NCBI GenBank assembly: GCA_965277895.1
Contig: CBDIDR010000001.1
Span: 434,001-498,000, forward strand
Origin: GCA-2862585 sp965277895
GTDB taxonomy: Bacteria; Bacteroidota; Bacteroidia; Flavobacteriales; UBA7312
Reading direction: 5' to 3'
Length of the DNA: 64,000 bases
Part shown: positions 16,951-25,875 of the stretch, in pieces
How positions within the stretch are numbered: the stretch's first letter is position 1
Layout of the letters: each line of letters opens with the position of its first letter
Program-made: the position numbers and the translations under genes
Notes under the pieces: generated by a model
What the model saw: the letters and a program-made list of their open reading frames with translations, nothing else
Database searches by the model: none
What the model was told of the DNA's origin: nothing

Positions 16951-18075
16951 ATGAATTCAGACCAATTATTAAAACGTGCCTTAGCCTTTGAATTTTTAAC
17001 AGCAAAGGAAGGGCAGTTTCTATTTGAAAATGTGCCAACGGCAGAATTAATGTGGGTAGCTAATGAATTGCGTAAAATTCAAAAACCCGATGGTCTAGTG
17101 ACGTGGCAGATTGACAGAAACGTCAATACCACCAACGCCTGTATTGCCAATTGCAAGTTTTGTAACTTCTTCCGTCCACCAGGGCATGATGAAGTGTATG
17201 TCACGACTATTGATCAATACAAACCAAAGATTGAAGAGACCATTCGCTACGGTGGCGACCAATTACTGCTTCAAGGTGGACACCACCCTGAATTGGGATT
17301 GGATTTTTATACTAATCTGTTCAAAGAATTAAAAGAATTATATCCTGAAATTAGGTTGCATGCTCTTGGACCACCAGAGGTGGCACACATCTGTAAGCTA
17401 GAAGGCAAGTCGCATTTAGAAGTTTTAGCGGCATTGAAAGAGGCTGGCATGGACAGTCTGCCGGGAGCTGGTGCAGAAATACTAAACGATAGGGTAAGGC
17501 GATTAATTTCCAGAGGTAAATGTACAGGTCAAGAGTGGCTAGACGTTATGCGTGCCTGCCATCAGCTGGATATTACCACTTCGGCGACTATGATGTTTGG
17601 ACATATAGAAACCCTAGAGGAACGTTTTGAGCATTTGGTATGGATTCGTGAAGTACAAGCCGAAAAGCCCAAAGATGCTAATGGCTTTTTAGCCTTCATT
17701 CCTTGGCCCTTTATGGACGATGGCACTTTGCTAAAACGCATTAGAGGGATACAAAATAATGTGTCTGGTGACGAATATTTGCGTATGATTGCAATTAGTC
17801 GAATTATGTTGCCAAACATTAAAAACATACAAGCCTCTTGGTTAACCGTCGGAAAAGAAACCGCACAATTGTGTTTGGAAGGTGGTGCCAATGACTTTGG
17901 GTCTATCATGATAGAAGAAAATGTAGTATCGGCAGCGGGAGCTCCTCATCGTTTTACGTATAAAACCATTCAGGAATCTATTCGACAAGCAGGTTTTGAG
18001 CCACAACTAAGAAGACAAGATTATACCTTCAGAGAAATACCTGAGGGAATTGAAGAACAAGTCATTAATTACTAA
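16951..18075 (+). CDS. mqnC: Cyclic dehypoxanthinyl futalosine synthase (radical SAM)
   Basis: Radical SAM enzyme of the futalosine route to menaquinone, cyclising dehypoxanthine futalosine. The 374 residues carry the 4Fe-4S motif CIANCKFCNFF (Cx3Cx2C, about residues 65-75), a GGDQLLLQGGHHPEL segment and an ALGPPEV segment typical of MqnC rather than MqnE. MqnA, MqnD and MqnE are not in the window. The stop is separated from riboflavin synthase by a single base. Confidence 0.88.
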   Translation: MNSDQLLKRALAFEFLTAKEGQFLFENVPTAELMWVANELRKIQKPDGLVTWQIDRNVNTTNACIANCKFCNFFRPPGHDEVYVTTIDQYKPKIEETIRYGGDQLLLQGGHHPELGLDFYTNLFKELKELYPEIRLHALGPPEVAHICKLEGKSHLEVLAALKEAGMDSLPGAGAEILNDRVRRLISRGKCTGQEWLDVMRACHQLDITTSATMMFGHIETLEERFEHLVWIREVQAEKPKDANGFLAFIPWPFMDDGTLLKRIRGIQNNVSGDEYLRMIAISRIMLPNIKNIQASWLTVGKETAQLCLEGGANDFGSIMIEENVVSAAGAPHRFTYKTIQESIRQAGFEPQLRRQDYTFREIPEGIEEQVINY

Positions 18076-18076
18076 A

Positions 18077-18655
18077 ATGTTTACAGGAATTATTGAACAT
18101 ATGGGTGAAGTCGTTGCTTTGGAAAAAGAGCTAGACAACCTTCATATATCTATGCGAACACCCATAACTTCTGAACTAAAGATTGATCAGAGTGTTGCTC
18201 ACAATGGTATTTGCCTGACGGTGGTAAATATTGAGGGAGATGTGTATACAGTAACTGCCATCAAAGAAACTCTTGACAAAACCAATTTGGGACAATTAGA
18301 AGTTGGGCATAAAGTAAATATTGAACGCTGTATGAAGTTGGGCGATAGACTAGATGGACATATTGTTCAAGGACACGTTGACCAAACTGCAAAATGTACC
18401 GATATAGGCATAGAAAACGGTTGGCATACCTTTACTTTTGACTATGAACCTTCGCAACACATTACCGTAGAAAAAGGATCTATTTGTGTTAATGGCGTGA
18501 GTCTTACGGTTGTCAATTCTAAGAAAAACAGTTTTTCTGTTGCCATAATACCCTATACGTTTGAGCATACTAATTTCAGAGATTTTGAAGTGGGTACTAC
18601 GGTCAATTTAGAGTTTGACATTATTGGAAAATACATTACAAAAATGAATTCATGA
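18077..18655 (+). CDS. ribE: Riboflavin synthase, alpha subunit
   Basis: Converts two 6,7-dimethyl-8-ribityllumazine molecules to riboflavin. The 192 residues start with the diagnostic MFTGIIEHMGEV. The two lumazine-binding repeats are marked by SVAHNGICLTV and GSICVNGVSLTV and by the GDRLDGHIVQGHVD link. I chose the ATG at 18077 because FTGIIE is the universal N-terminus of the family; upstream in-frame codons lie within mqnC. The last four bases overlap the next gene. Confidence 0.95.
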   Translation: MFTGIIEHMGEVVALEKELDNLHISMRTPITSELKIDQSVAHNGICLTVVNIEGDVYTVTAIKETLDKTNLGQLEVGHKVNIERCMKLGDRLDGHIVQGHVDQTAKCTDIGIENGWHTFTFDYEPSQHITVEKGSICVNGVSLTVVNSKKNSFSVAIIPYTFEHTNFRDFEVGTTVNLEFDIIGKYITKMNS

Positions 18656-18930
18656 AAAAATTCTTTCGATTAATAACCCTATTAGAAGGGCTCTCCTATA
18701 TACTTTTACTTTTTATTGCTGTGCCTTTGAAGTATGGTGCTGGTGATGATTTTTTGGTCAAAATACTAGGTATGCCTCATGGTATTCTGTTTATGCTTTA
18801 CTTGGCATTGGCTTTTTATTTGAAAGACAGCTACAAATGGAAATGGCAGCAGACGGCTATTGTGTTTTTAGCCTCTATAGTTCCTTTCGGCACTTTTTAT
18901 GTGGACAGAAAATACCTAAAAGACAAGTAA
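18652..18930 (+). CDS. DUF3817-family small membrane protein
   Basis: A 92-residue integral membrane protein with three hydrophobic segments (about 6-25, 38-56, 66-82). It begins FFRLITLLEGLSYILLLF and contains the PHGILFMLYL motif, both typical of the DUF3817 family, whose function is unknown. It starts inside the riboflavin synthase stop (ATGA overlap) and its 3' end overlaps the convergent CotH gene by 15 bases. Confidence 0.8.
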   Translation: MKKFFRLITLLEGLSYILLLFIAVPLKYGAGDDFLVKILGMPHGILFMLYLALAFYLKDSYKWKWQQTAIVFLASIVPFGTFYVDRKYLKDK

Positions 18931-21108
18931 ACGCTCGGTGTAGCTGTGTCCTTGCAGTTGTATTTCTATAAAGTAAACTCCTGATTTTAGATGATGTAGT
19001 GTAATCGGGTTAGTCCATTTTTGACTAAAGCTCATAAGCTCTTTTCCCAAGCTATTTTTTATAGAAAGTCTTTCAAAATGATTGTCTTGTACCAATAAGT
19101 CAATGTTTAGCAAACCATTAGTGGGGTTTGGGTAAAGGCTAAATGGCAGACCAAAATAGTCGTTAAGTTGTTCCTTCATTATCGTAGGCCTGATGGCAGC
19201 AAAAGAATATAAGCCCTTCACCGCTTCTTGCCAATCGTTAATGTCGTTGGGTGCTGACCACCTCATACAATGCTCGTTCACTTCTGGAGCATATAAAGCC
19301 TTTGTTTCGTCGATGTGTTTCATAAGGTTTTGAGTGCTGAATGTAGACTCAAGCAGCTCATTAAAACGGTAGCGAAAGGACTGTTTAAAGTTCTCATTTT
19401 TGAAAAGGTGATGCATCAATTCGGTAGACCATTCTGGAAAATCTTGACGGACACCACGGGCAGAAATAAAATCGCCTAAAAGTTCATAATTCTCATAACT
19501 CATACATTCGTCGCAGTCAAAAAATAACCACCGCCATTTACCATCTTTTTGGGCTTTCCAAAATTTGATGTTGTTGTGTGGCCAATCCGTATTTGCCAAA
19601 AACAATTGGGTGCAATAGTAGTCAATGAGGTTATCGATATCTATCCAATTACTCACTTGTGCGTAATGCACTTCTTGACTCAAGTCGTTTGTTTGTAAAT
19701 AATTTCTCAATGTCAAAAAGTCGGCATTGCTACCTTCTTCGACCTTAGCATCTGCAGATAATAAATCTATATTTTGTACACCTAAATAATCTTCAATAAA
19801 GTATTCGTCCATACGCTCGTTGAGGTGGTGAATGCCCCAATACGAACCGTTTACAAAGACAATCACCTCTTGAGAGGCGGGGTGTTCCAAGTTTAACTCT
19901 TTGACAATTTTTTGAGCCAATTCGTTTTTAAACAAGGTATTTTTCCAGTCGTTGGAACTGGCAGACCGTAGTATAATTCGCTTGAAAGAATCCTTCTCTT
20001 TATCTTCAAAAAAGGGGTGATTCAGTCGCTTTTTGCCATAACTATTACGAGCATAAAGCAATAGTGATTTTTGGGCTAGTGTTCGCCCTTTGTTGCCATT
20101 GGTGCGAAGTCCCAGTTCTTGTTGAACGAGCAACTTACCATTGCGGTCAAAATATTCAAAATGGACAGGGCGTTCCCATTGCCTCCCTCTTTGTGAGTAG
20201 TTGGTGTTTTGCCCCTTTACATAAATACCACTTTCGTTGTCGAATAAATTAGCGTCTTGAGTAACTAATGATACTATTGGGAAGCTATATCTTTCGGCAA
20301 TATTCTCATCTACAAAATAGGTTTTGGTGTACACTTTACTAATTTGTTCTCCCTCTAGAAAAGCAGCAACTCTAATGGTATGTCCTTTGTAAATAGTTTC
20401 TTTGGGCGGATACCAATTATCTGCAGTTTGAACTTTTGAAATGCTGTTAGGTTTACTCTTCAAATCTCTTAGTGGCAAGGGATTGTTGTATTGAGGAGAA
20501 TTTGCCGTTGGGATTTCACTATTGCTTGTGAAGTGAAGAGTTGCTTCAGGATTGGAGGCTAGAATTTCTAATTCAAAAGGCTTTTGCTGAAAGGCGTTGT
20601 GGTGTGAAAAATATAATATACTAAAGTCTTGTGCAATGGTTTCGTTTGTTGTATTTGGGCTAGGCGTATTTAATATCCCCATCTGTGCTGTTCCGTCTGG
20701 AAATCTGCCAAATGCCTGATTCTCAAGGAGGGGAACGGGAGGGAAAGAATCTACCAGTCCACTATCAATATGACTAAGGTAAAGAGCTTCTCCTTGGCTG
20801 CTAATTTTGAAGTTGGCGTGCAAGTCGCCGTGTTCATCGCTAGCAAAAATGACAATATGCGATTGACCCTTGAGGTAGCGATTAGGCATTTGCCATTTGT
20901 AGGTGTCGCTTAGGTCGTCAGACAAATAATAGTCTTTTAATAGGATATCAGTAGTGCTACTATTATAGAATTCTATCCAATCCGAATAGTTTTGAAAGTC
21001 ATTCAGCAAACCACATTCGTTTTTGGAAACGATTTCGTTGAGTACAATTTGGCTTTTCAACGAAAGGGATATTCCAACAAAAACTAATAGAGCAAGGCAA
21101 AGACGCAT
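18916..21108 (-). CDS. Secreted CotH-kinase-like protein with lamin-tail domain and T9SS sorting domain
   Basis: A 730-residue exported protein. Order: signal peptide (about 1-19); a lamin-tail domain (IVLNEIVSKNECGLL to IVIFASDEHGD, about 20-115); a short chitobiase-C-like beta domain with LHFTSNSEIPT; a CotH kinase domain (about 265-590) with FPIVSLVTQ, LGLRTNGNKG and WRWLFFDCDECM; and a C-terminal type IX sorting domain (FSLYPNPTNGLLNIDLLV to SGVYFIEIQ). CotH proteins are atypical protein kinases; the substrate here is unknown. The gene shares one base with the barrel protein upstream, so the pair is probably co-transcribed. Confidence 0.88.
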   Translation of the reverse strand: MRLCLALLVFVGISLSLKSQIVLNEIVSKNECGLLNDFQNYSDWIEFYNSSTTDILLKDYYLSDDLSDTYKWQMPNRYLKGQSHIVIFASDEHGDLHANFKISSQGEALYLSHIDSGLVDSFPPVPLLENQAFGRFPDGTAQMGILNTPSPNTTNETIAQDFSILYFSHHNAFQQKPFELEILASNPEATLHFTSNSEIPTANSPQYNNPLPLRDLKSKPNSISKVQTADNWYPPKETIYKGHTIRVAAFLEGEQISKVYTKTYFVDENIAERYSFPIVSLVTQDANLFDNESGIYVKGQNTNYSQRGRQWERPVHFEYFDRNGKLLVQQELGLRTNGNKGRTLAQKSLLLYARNSYGKKRLNHPFFEDKEKDSFKRIILRSASSNDWKNTLFKNELAQKIVKELNLEHPASQEVIVFVNGSYWGIHHLNERMDEYFIEDYLGVQNIDLLSADAKVEEGSNADFLTLRNYLQTNDLSQEVHYAQVSNWIDIDNLIDYYCTQLFLANTDWPHNNIKFWKAQKDGKWRWLFFDCDECMSYENYELLGDFISARGVRQDFPEWSTELMHHLFKNENFKQSFRYRFNELLESTFSTQNLMKHIDETKALYAPEVNEHCMRWSAPNDINDWQEAVKGLYSFAAIRPTIMKEQLNDYFGLPFSLYPNPTNGLLNIDLLVQDNHFERLSIKNSLGKELMSFSQKWTNPITLHHLKSGVYFIEIQLQGHSYTERLLVF

Positions 21109-21665
21109 TAGTGGAAGCTTATTCCAACCTTAAATGAAATGAGGTCGAGAGTTAGGGATTCGGTATTGTAGATTTGTCCGTCTGTGTTGAGGTGTTCTAA
21201 ATCCACTTTTTGCATGATGTAACTTAGCCCGGCGGTAAGCCCCCATTTATCATTAATACGGTAGTAGTAGCCTATGCCTGGCGAGAAATATACTCTCCCA
21301 ACATAGTTGTTGTAAATAGCGTTTTCAAAGTCACTGTTTCTAGCTTTGGCATAGCCAATGGAGGTTGTGAAATAGGGACTGTTACTTTGGCTTTTTTTAT
21401 GTGCTCTGCATTGCAAGAATAGAGGCATAAACTCTTCGCTTTCTAATTGCAAATACGCTGCTCCAACACCAAGCTGTACATAGTCGCCAAAGGATTTAGT
21501 AACATTAATCTCAGCCAAACCACCAGACTTTAGAATGGGAAAGGTCTTGCTCAGCTGGATGCCTCTCAGCCCACCGATTTCTATTTGGGTGTTTAATTGG
21601 GCATTTTGGCTATACGCCAGATTAAAGCTCAAGAATACCAAGAGCAGAGTAATAATCTGTTTCAT
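21108..21665 (-). CDS. Putative outer-membrane beta-barrel protein
   Basis: A 185-residue protein with a clear signal peptide (MKQIITLLLVFLSFNLAYS). Alternating hydrophobic/aromatic strands separated by short turns follow, ending in a strand with a terminal aromatic pattern (LISFKVGISFH) as in small eight- to ten-stranded barrels. A GIGYYYRINDKWGLTAGLSY hairpin is typical of this class. I cannot assign a function. It lies just upstream of the CotH-like gene, sharing one base with it. Confidence 0.65.
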   Translation of the reverse strand: MKQIITLLLVFLSFNLAYSQNAQLNTQIEIGGLRGIQLSKTFPILKSGGLAEINVTKSFGDYVQLGVGAAYLQLESEEFMPLFLQCRAHKKSQSNSPYFTTSIGYAKARNSDFENAIYNNYVGRVYFSPGIGYYYRINDKWGLTAGLSYIMQKVDLEHLNTDGQIYNTESLTLDLISFKVGISFH

Positions 21666-21764
21666 TGCTCAAAGGTAAGGAAGTATTTTTTTATTTGTGA
21701 CGGCTATAAATTTTATCGCATTCTTACTGGCTCTCAGAATTAAAATTCCTTATTTTCGCCTACT

Positions 21765-23555
21765 ATGAAACACATTCGAAATTTCTGTATCATTGCCCAT
21801 ATCGACCACGGTAAAAGTACGCTAGCCGATAGACTTTTAGAGTTTACTGGAACGGTAACTGAACGCGAAGCTCAGAACCAATTGCTTGATGATATGGACT
21901 TGGAGCGTGAACGAGGGATTACTATTAAGAGCCATGCTATACAGATGGAATATTCACTGAATGGCATCGACTATATCCTAAATCTCATTGACACTCCTGG
22001 TCACGTTGATTTTTCGTACGAAGTCTCACGTTCTATCGCGGCTTGTGAAGGAGCTTTGCTCATTGTAGATGCCGCTCAAGGCATACAAGCCCAAACCATT
22101 TCTAACTTATATTTAGCATTAGAAAACGACTTAGAAATTATACCCGTTCTCAATAAAATTGATTTGCCCTCAGCTGATCCAGAAGTGGTAAAAGACCAGA
22201 TTATTGACCTTATCGGATGTAAAGACGAAGAAATTATTCCTGCTTCTGCCAAAACAGGCCTAGGCATTGACGATATTTTACACGCTATTGTTGAGCGTGT
22301 ACCAGCTCCAGAAGGCGATATTAACGCCCCCCTTCAAGCTATGATTTTTGATTCGGTGTACAATTCTTTTAGAGGAATTGAGGCCTACTTCAAAATTATT
22401 AATGGAACAATTAACAAAGGCGATGAAGTACAATTTATGGCAACTGGCAAAAGCTATTTTGCCGATGAAATAGGAGCCTTGAAACTCAAGCAAAAGCCCA
22501 TGAACTCCTTGTCGGCAGGAGAAGTGGGTTACCTCATCTCTGGAATTAAAGATGCTAGAGAAGTTAAGGTGGGAGATACCATTACACTAAAAAACAACCC
22601 TTCACAAGATGCCGTTCAAGGCTTTGAAGATGTAAAGCCCATGGTATTTGCGGGGATTTATCCAGTAGATACGGAAGACTATGAAGAATTGCGTAACTCT
22701 ATGGAAAAGCTTCAGCTCAACGATGCCTCATTGACTTTTGAGCCTGAATCCTCCGCCGCATTAGGCTTTGGTTTCCGTTGTGGCTTTTTAGGAATGTTGC
22801 ACATGGAAATAATCCAAGAACGTTTGGAAAGAGAATTTGATATGACGGTAATTACTACCGTACCCAATGTATCCTATTTTGCCTATACCACTGCCGGAGA
22901 GAAGATGTCCATTCACAACCCTTCGGATTTGCCAGACCCTTCTACTATGGATTATGTGGAAGAGCCGTTTATTAAAGCACAAATCATTACCAAATCAGAC
23001 TACGTTGGGGCGGTAATGTCCTTATGTATAGAAAAACGAGGGATACTCACCAACCAAGTTTATTTGACAACCGATAGAGTTGAACTATCCTTCGAAATGC
23101 CATTGGGTGAAATTGTTTTTGATTTTTACGATAAACTAAAAAGTATTTCTAGAGGGTATGCCTCATTTGATTATTTCCCGCTTGAGTACAGGCGTTCTAA
23201 TTTAGCTAAATTGGATATCCTTTTGAATGGCGACCAAGTGGATGCTTTATCTGCACTTATCCACCGCGATAATGCTTATACCTTAGGTAAAAAGATTTGC
23301 CTTAAACTTAGAGAACTTATTCCGCGTCAGCAGTTTGATATTGCTATACAATCGGCTATCGGCTCAAAAATTATCTCTAGAGAAACAGTAAAAGCAGTGC
23401 GAAAAGACGTTACTGCACGTTGTTACGGAGGTGATATTACCAGAAAAAGAAAGCTACTCGAAAAGCAGAAAAAAGGAAAGAAAAAAATGAGACAGATTGG
23501 TAGTGTGGAAGTGCCTCAATCTGCCTTTATGGCGGTTTTAAAGTTAGACGACTAA
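21765..23555 (+). CDS. lepA: Elongation factor 4 (back-translocase LepA)
   Basis: Ribosome-associated GTPase of 596 residues. G-motifs are HIDHGKST (about 11-18), ERERGITIKSH, DTPGHVDF, NKIDLP and the PASAKTG loop. The EF-G-like domains follow, then the LepA-specific C-terminal domain with its basic tail RRQFDIAIQSAIGSKIISRE and KKMRQIGSVEVPQ. Length and order are standard. Confidence 0.96.
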   Translation: MKHIRNFCIIAHIDHGKSTLADRLLEFTGTVTEREAQNQLLDDMDLERERGITIKSHAIQMEYSLNGIDYILNLIDTPGHVDFSYEVSRSIAACEGALLIVDAAQGIQAQTISNLYLALENDLEIIPVLNKIDLPSADPEVVKDQIIDLIGCKDEEIIPASAKTGLGIDDILHAIVERVPAPEGDINAPLQAMIFDSVYNSFRGIEAYFKIINGTINKGDEVQFMATGKSYFADEIGALKLKQKPMNSLSAGEVGYLISGIKDAREVKVGDTITLKNNPSQDAVQGFEDVKPMVFAGIYPVDTEDYEELRNSMEKLQLNDASLTFEPESSAALGFGFRCGFLGMLHMEIIQERLEREFDMTVITTVPNVSYFAYTTAGEKMSIHNPSDLPDPSTMDYVEEPFIKAQIITKSDYVGAVMSLCIEKRGILTNQVYLTTDRVELSFEMPLGEIVFDFYDKLKSISRGYASFDYFPLEYRRSNLAKLDILLNGDQVDALSALIHRDNAYTLGKKICLKLRELIPRQQFDIAIQSAIGSKIISRETVKAVRKDVTARCYGGDITRKRKLLEKQKKGKKKMRQIGSVEVPQSAFMAVLKLDD

Positions 23556-23586
23556 TTTATATATTGCTTAAAATTATCCAAGAATT

Positions 23587-24333
23587 ATGGGAAGAGCATT
23601 TGAATTCAGAAAAGCCCGAAAAATGAAACGTTGGTCTGCCATGGCAAAGACCTTTACACGAATCGGCAAAGACATCTCTATGGCCGTCAAAGAGGGAGGA
23701 CCAAACCCAGAAACCAATTCACGACTGAGAGCGGTTATCCAAAATGCCAAGTCGGCAAACATGCCCAAAGACAATGTTGAACGAGCCATAAAAAAAGCCT
23801 CAGGTTCAGACTCTGCCAATTATGTAGAAATGAGTTTAGAAGGTTATGCACCACATGGCGTTGCCGTTTTTGTAGAATGTACTACCGATAATAATAATAG
23901 AACAGTTGCCAATGTGCGTTCCTACTTCAATAAATGTGATGGTAACTTAGGCACCAATGGCTCTTTGGAGTTTATTTTTGACCGTAAGGCTGTATTTACC
24001 TTTTCGGCTAGTCAGATAGAAATGGACTTGGAAGAGCTAGAAATGGAATTAATAGATGCTGGGCTCGAAGAATTAGAAAACCACGAAGGAACACTTACCG
24101 TAACCACAGACTTCACGGACTTTAGCAATATGCAAAAGCAATTGGAAAGTATGAACATTGAGCTAGAAAGTTCGGAATTACAACGCTTTCCAAACAACAC
24201 CAAAGCTCTTGGACTAGAAGAAGCTAAGCTAGTGCTTAAGCTAATCGATAAACTGGAAGAGGATGAAGATGTACAAAATGTCTTTCACAATATGGAGATG
24301 GGAGAAGAACTAATGGCTCAACTTGACAACTAA
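23587..24333 (+). CDS. YebC/PmpR-family protein (TACO1-like)
   Basis: A 248-residue conserved protein of a family described both as DNA-binding regulator and as a translation factor that relieves stalling. It begins MGRAFEFRKARKMKRWSAMA with the basic N-terminus typical of the family, followed by the NSRLRAVIQNAKSANMPKDN segment and an acidic C-terminal domain. Its last base is shared with the start of the carboxylase gene. Confidence 0.92.
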   Translation: MGRAFEFRKARKMKRWSAMAKTFTRIGKDISMAVKEGGPNPETNSRLRAVIQNAKSANMPKDNVERAIKKASGSDSANYVEMSLEGYAPHGVAVFVECTTDNNNRTVANVRSYFNKCDGNLGTNGSLEFIFDRKAVFTFSASQIEMDLEELEMELIDAGLEELENHEGTLTVTTDFTDFSNMQKQLESMNIELESSELQRFPNNTKALGLEEAKLVLKLIDKLEEDEDVQNVFHNMEMGEELMAQLDN

Positions 24334-25874
24334 TGAAAGATAAACTCAAAATATTAGAAGATAAAAAGGCTGAAGCCCTTATTGGTGGTGGAGAAAAACG
24401 AATAGATGCTCAGCACGACAAAGGGAAACTCACTGCTAGAGAGCGTATTCATTTTTTGATGGATGAAGGTTCTTTCGAAGAATTAGGCATGTTAGTGACT
24501 CACCGTTCCACCAACTTCGGACTGGATAAGCAAAAGTTTTTAGGCGATGGTGTTGTCACAGGTTACGGCACTATTGATGGGCGACTAGTCTATGTATATG
24601 CCCAAGATTTTACCGTAATGGGTGGCTCATTGGCAGAAGCTCATGCCGAAAAGATTTGCAAAATAATGGATATGGCCATGAAAAACGGAGCCCCTATAAT
24701 TGGTCTTAATGACAGTGGCGGTGCACGTATTCAAGAAGGGGTAGTCTCTTTGGGTGGTTATGCCGATATTTTTTATAGAAATACTCGAGCAAGTGGCGTA
24801 GTGCCACAGCTTTCAGCTATTATGGGACCTTGTGCTGGAGGAGCGGTGTATTCCCCTGCTCTCACCGACTTTATTATGATGGTAGAAAACACCTCATACA
24901 TGTTTGTAACAGGACCTAATGTGGTAAAGACTGTAACGCACGAAGAAGTGACTGCCGAAGAGCTTGGAGGAGCAAGTACACATGCTTCGAAGTCAGGTGT
25001 AGCCCATTTTACCTATGCCAATGAGATAGAGCTTATTAATAACCTCAAACGTTTGCTGAGCTATATGCCGCAAAACTGTGAAGAGGAAGCTCCCGCTATG
25101 GATTACCAAAGTGGTGATGAGATTCGTACAGAACTAAACAGCATCATACCAGACAATGCCAGTCAGCCTTACGATATTCATGAAGTCATAAACGGCATTA
25201 TCGACAGAGAATCTTTTCACGAAGTCCATAAAGAATATGCTGAAAATATTGTCTGTGGCTTTGCCCGATTAGCAGGTCGTTCCATAGGAATAGTGGCGAA
25301 CCAACCTGCTTTTTTAGCTGGGGTATTAGACAATCACGCCTCAAACAAAGCGGCACGATTCGTGCGTTTTTGCGATAGCTTTAACATTCCACTTTTAGTA
25401 TTAGAAGATGTTCCAGGCTTTTTGCCAGGTACTGACCAAGAATGGAATGGTATCATTAACAATGGAGCCAAGCTCTTGTACGCCTTCAGTGAAGCCACAG
25501 TTGCAAGAATAACTATCATCACGCGAAAAGCTTATGGCGGTGCGTATGATGTGATGAATTCTAAGCACATTGGAGCCGACCTCAATTACGCTTGGCCAAC
25601 AGCAGAAATAGCTGTAATGGGTGCTAAAGGAGCGGCTGAAATTATCTTTAGAAAAGAAATTAAAGAAGCCAAGGATTCGGAAGCTAAATGGAAAGAAAAA
25701 GAAGCCGAATATGCAGACTTGTTTGCTCACCCTTACAATGCTGCGGCAAGAGGATATGTAGATGAGGTCATAGAACCATCATCATCCAGAGAAAAATTAA
25801 TAAAGGCCTTTAAAATGTTAGAAAACAAGGTCGATGTGTTGCCCAAGAAGAAACACGGAAATATACCCCTATAG
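24333..25874 (+). CDS. Acyl-CoA carboxylase carboxyltransferase (beta) subunit
   Basis: Transfers the carboxyl group from biotin to an acyl-CoA, probably propionyl-CoA. The 513 residues form a fused crotonase-type carboxyltransferase: LTARERIHFLMDEGSFEELG at the start, SGGARIQEG and MGPCAGGAVYSPALTDF oxyanion-hole loops in the N-half, and VPGFLPGTDQEWNGII and RKAYGGAYDVMNSKHIGADL in the C-half. It resembles PccB or the beta subunit of biotin-dependent decarboxylases. No matching biotin-carrying alpha subunit is next to it, so the complex may share AccBC or use subunits encoded elsewhere. Starts on the last base of yebC. Confidence 0.88.
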   Translation: MKDKLKILEDKKAEALIGGGEKRIDAQHDKGKLTARERIHFLMDEGSFEELGMLVTHRSTNFGLDKQKFLGDGVVTGYGTIDGRLVYVYAQDFTVMGGSLAEAHAEKICKIMDMAMKNGAPIIGLNDSGGARIQEGVVSLGGYADIFYRNTRASGVVPQLSAIMGPCAGGAVYSPALTDFIMMVENTSYMFVTGPNVVKTVTHEEVTAEELGGASTHASKSGVAHFTYANEIELINNLKRLLSYMPQNCEEEAPAMDYQSGDEIRTELNSIIPDNASQPYDIHEVINGIIDRESFHEVHKEYAENIVCGFARLAGRSIGIVANQPAFLAGVLDNHASNKAARFVRFCDSFNIPLLVLEDVPGFLPGTDQEWNGIINNGAKLLYAFSEATVARITIITRKAYGGAYDVMNSKHIGADLNYAWPTAEIAVMGAKGAAEIIFRKEIKEAKDSEAKWKEKEAEYADLFAHPYNAAARGYVDEVIEPSSSREKLIKAFKMLENKVDVLPKKKHGNIPL

Positions 25875-25875
25875 A

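Noticed and set aside
25401..25730. Minus-strand ORF of 109 residues inside the carboxylase gene
   Set aside because: It is a long aromatic-rich shadow of the intact carboxyltransferase frame.
24333..25874. Acetyl-CoA carboxylase AccD
   Set aside because: The 513-residue fused alpha/beta-type carboxyltransferase lacks the AccD zinc finger and matches the propionyl/acyl-CoA carboxylase beta family.
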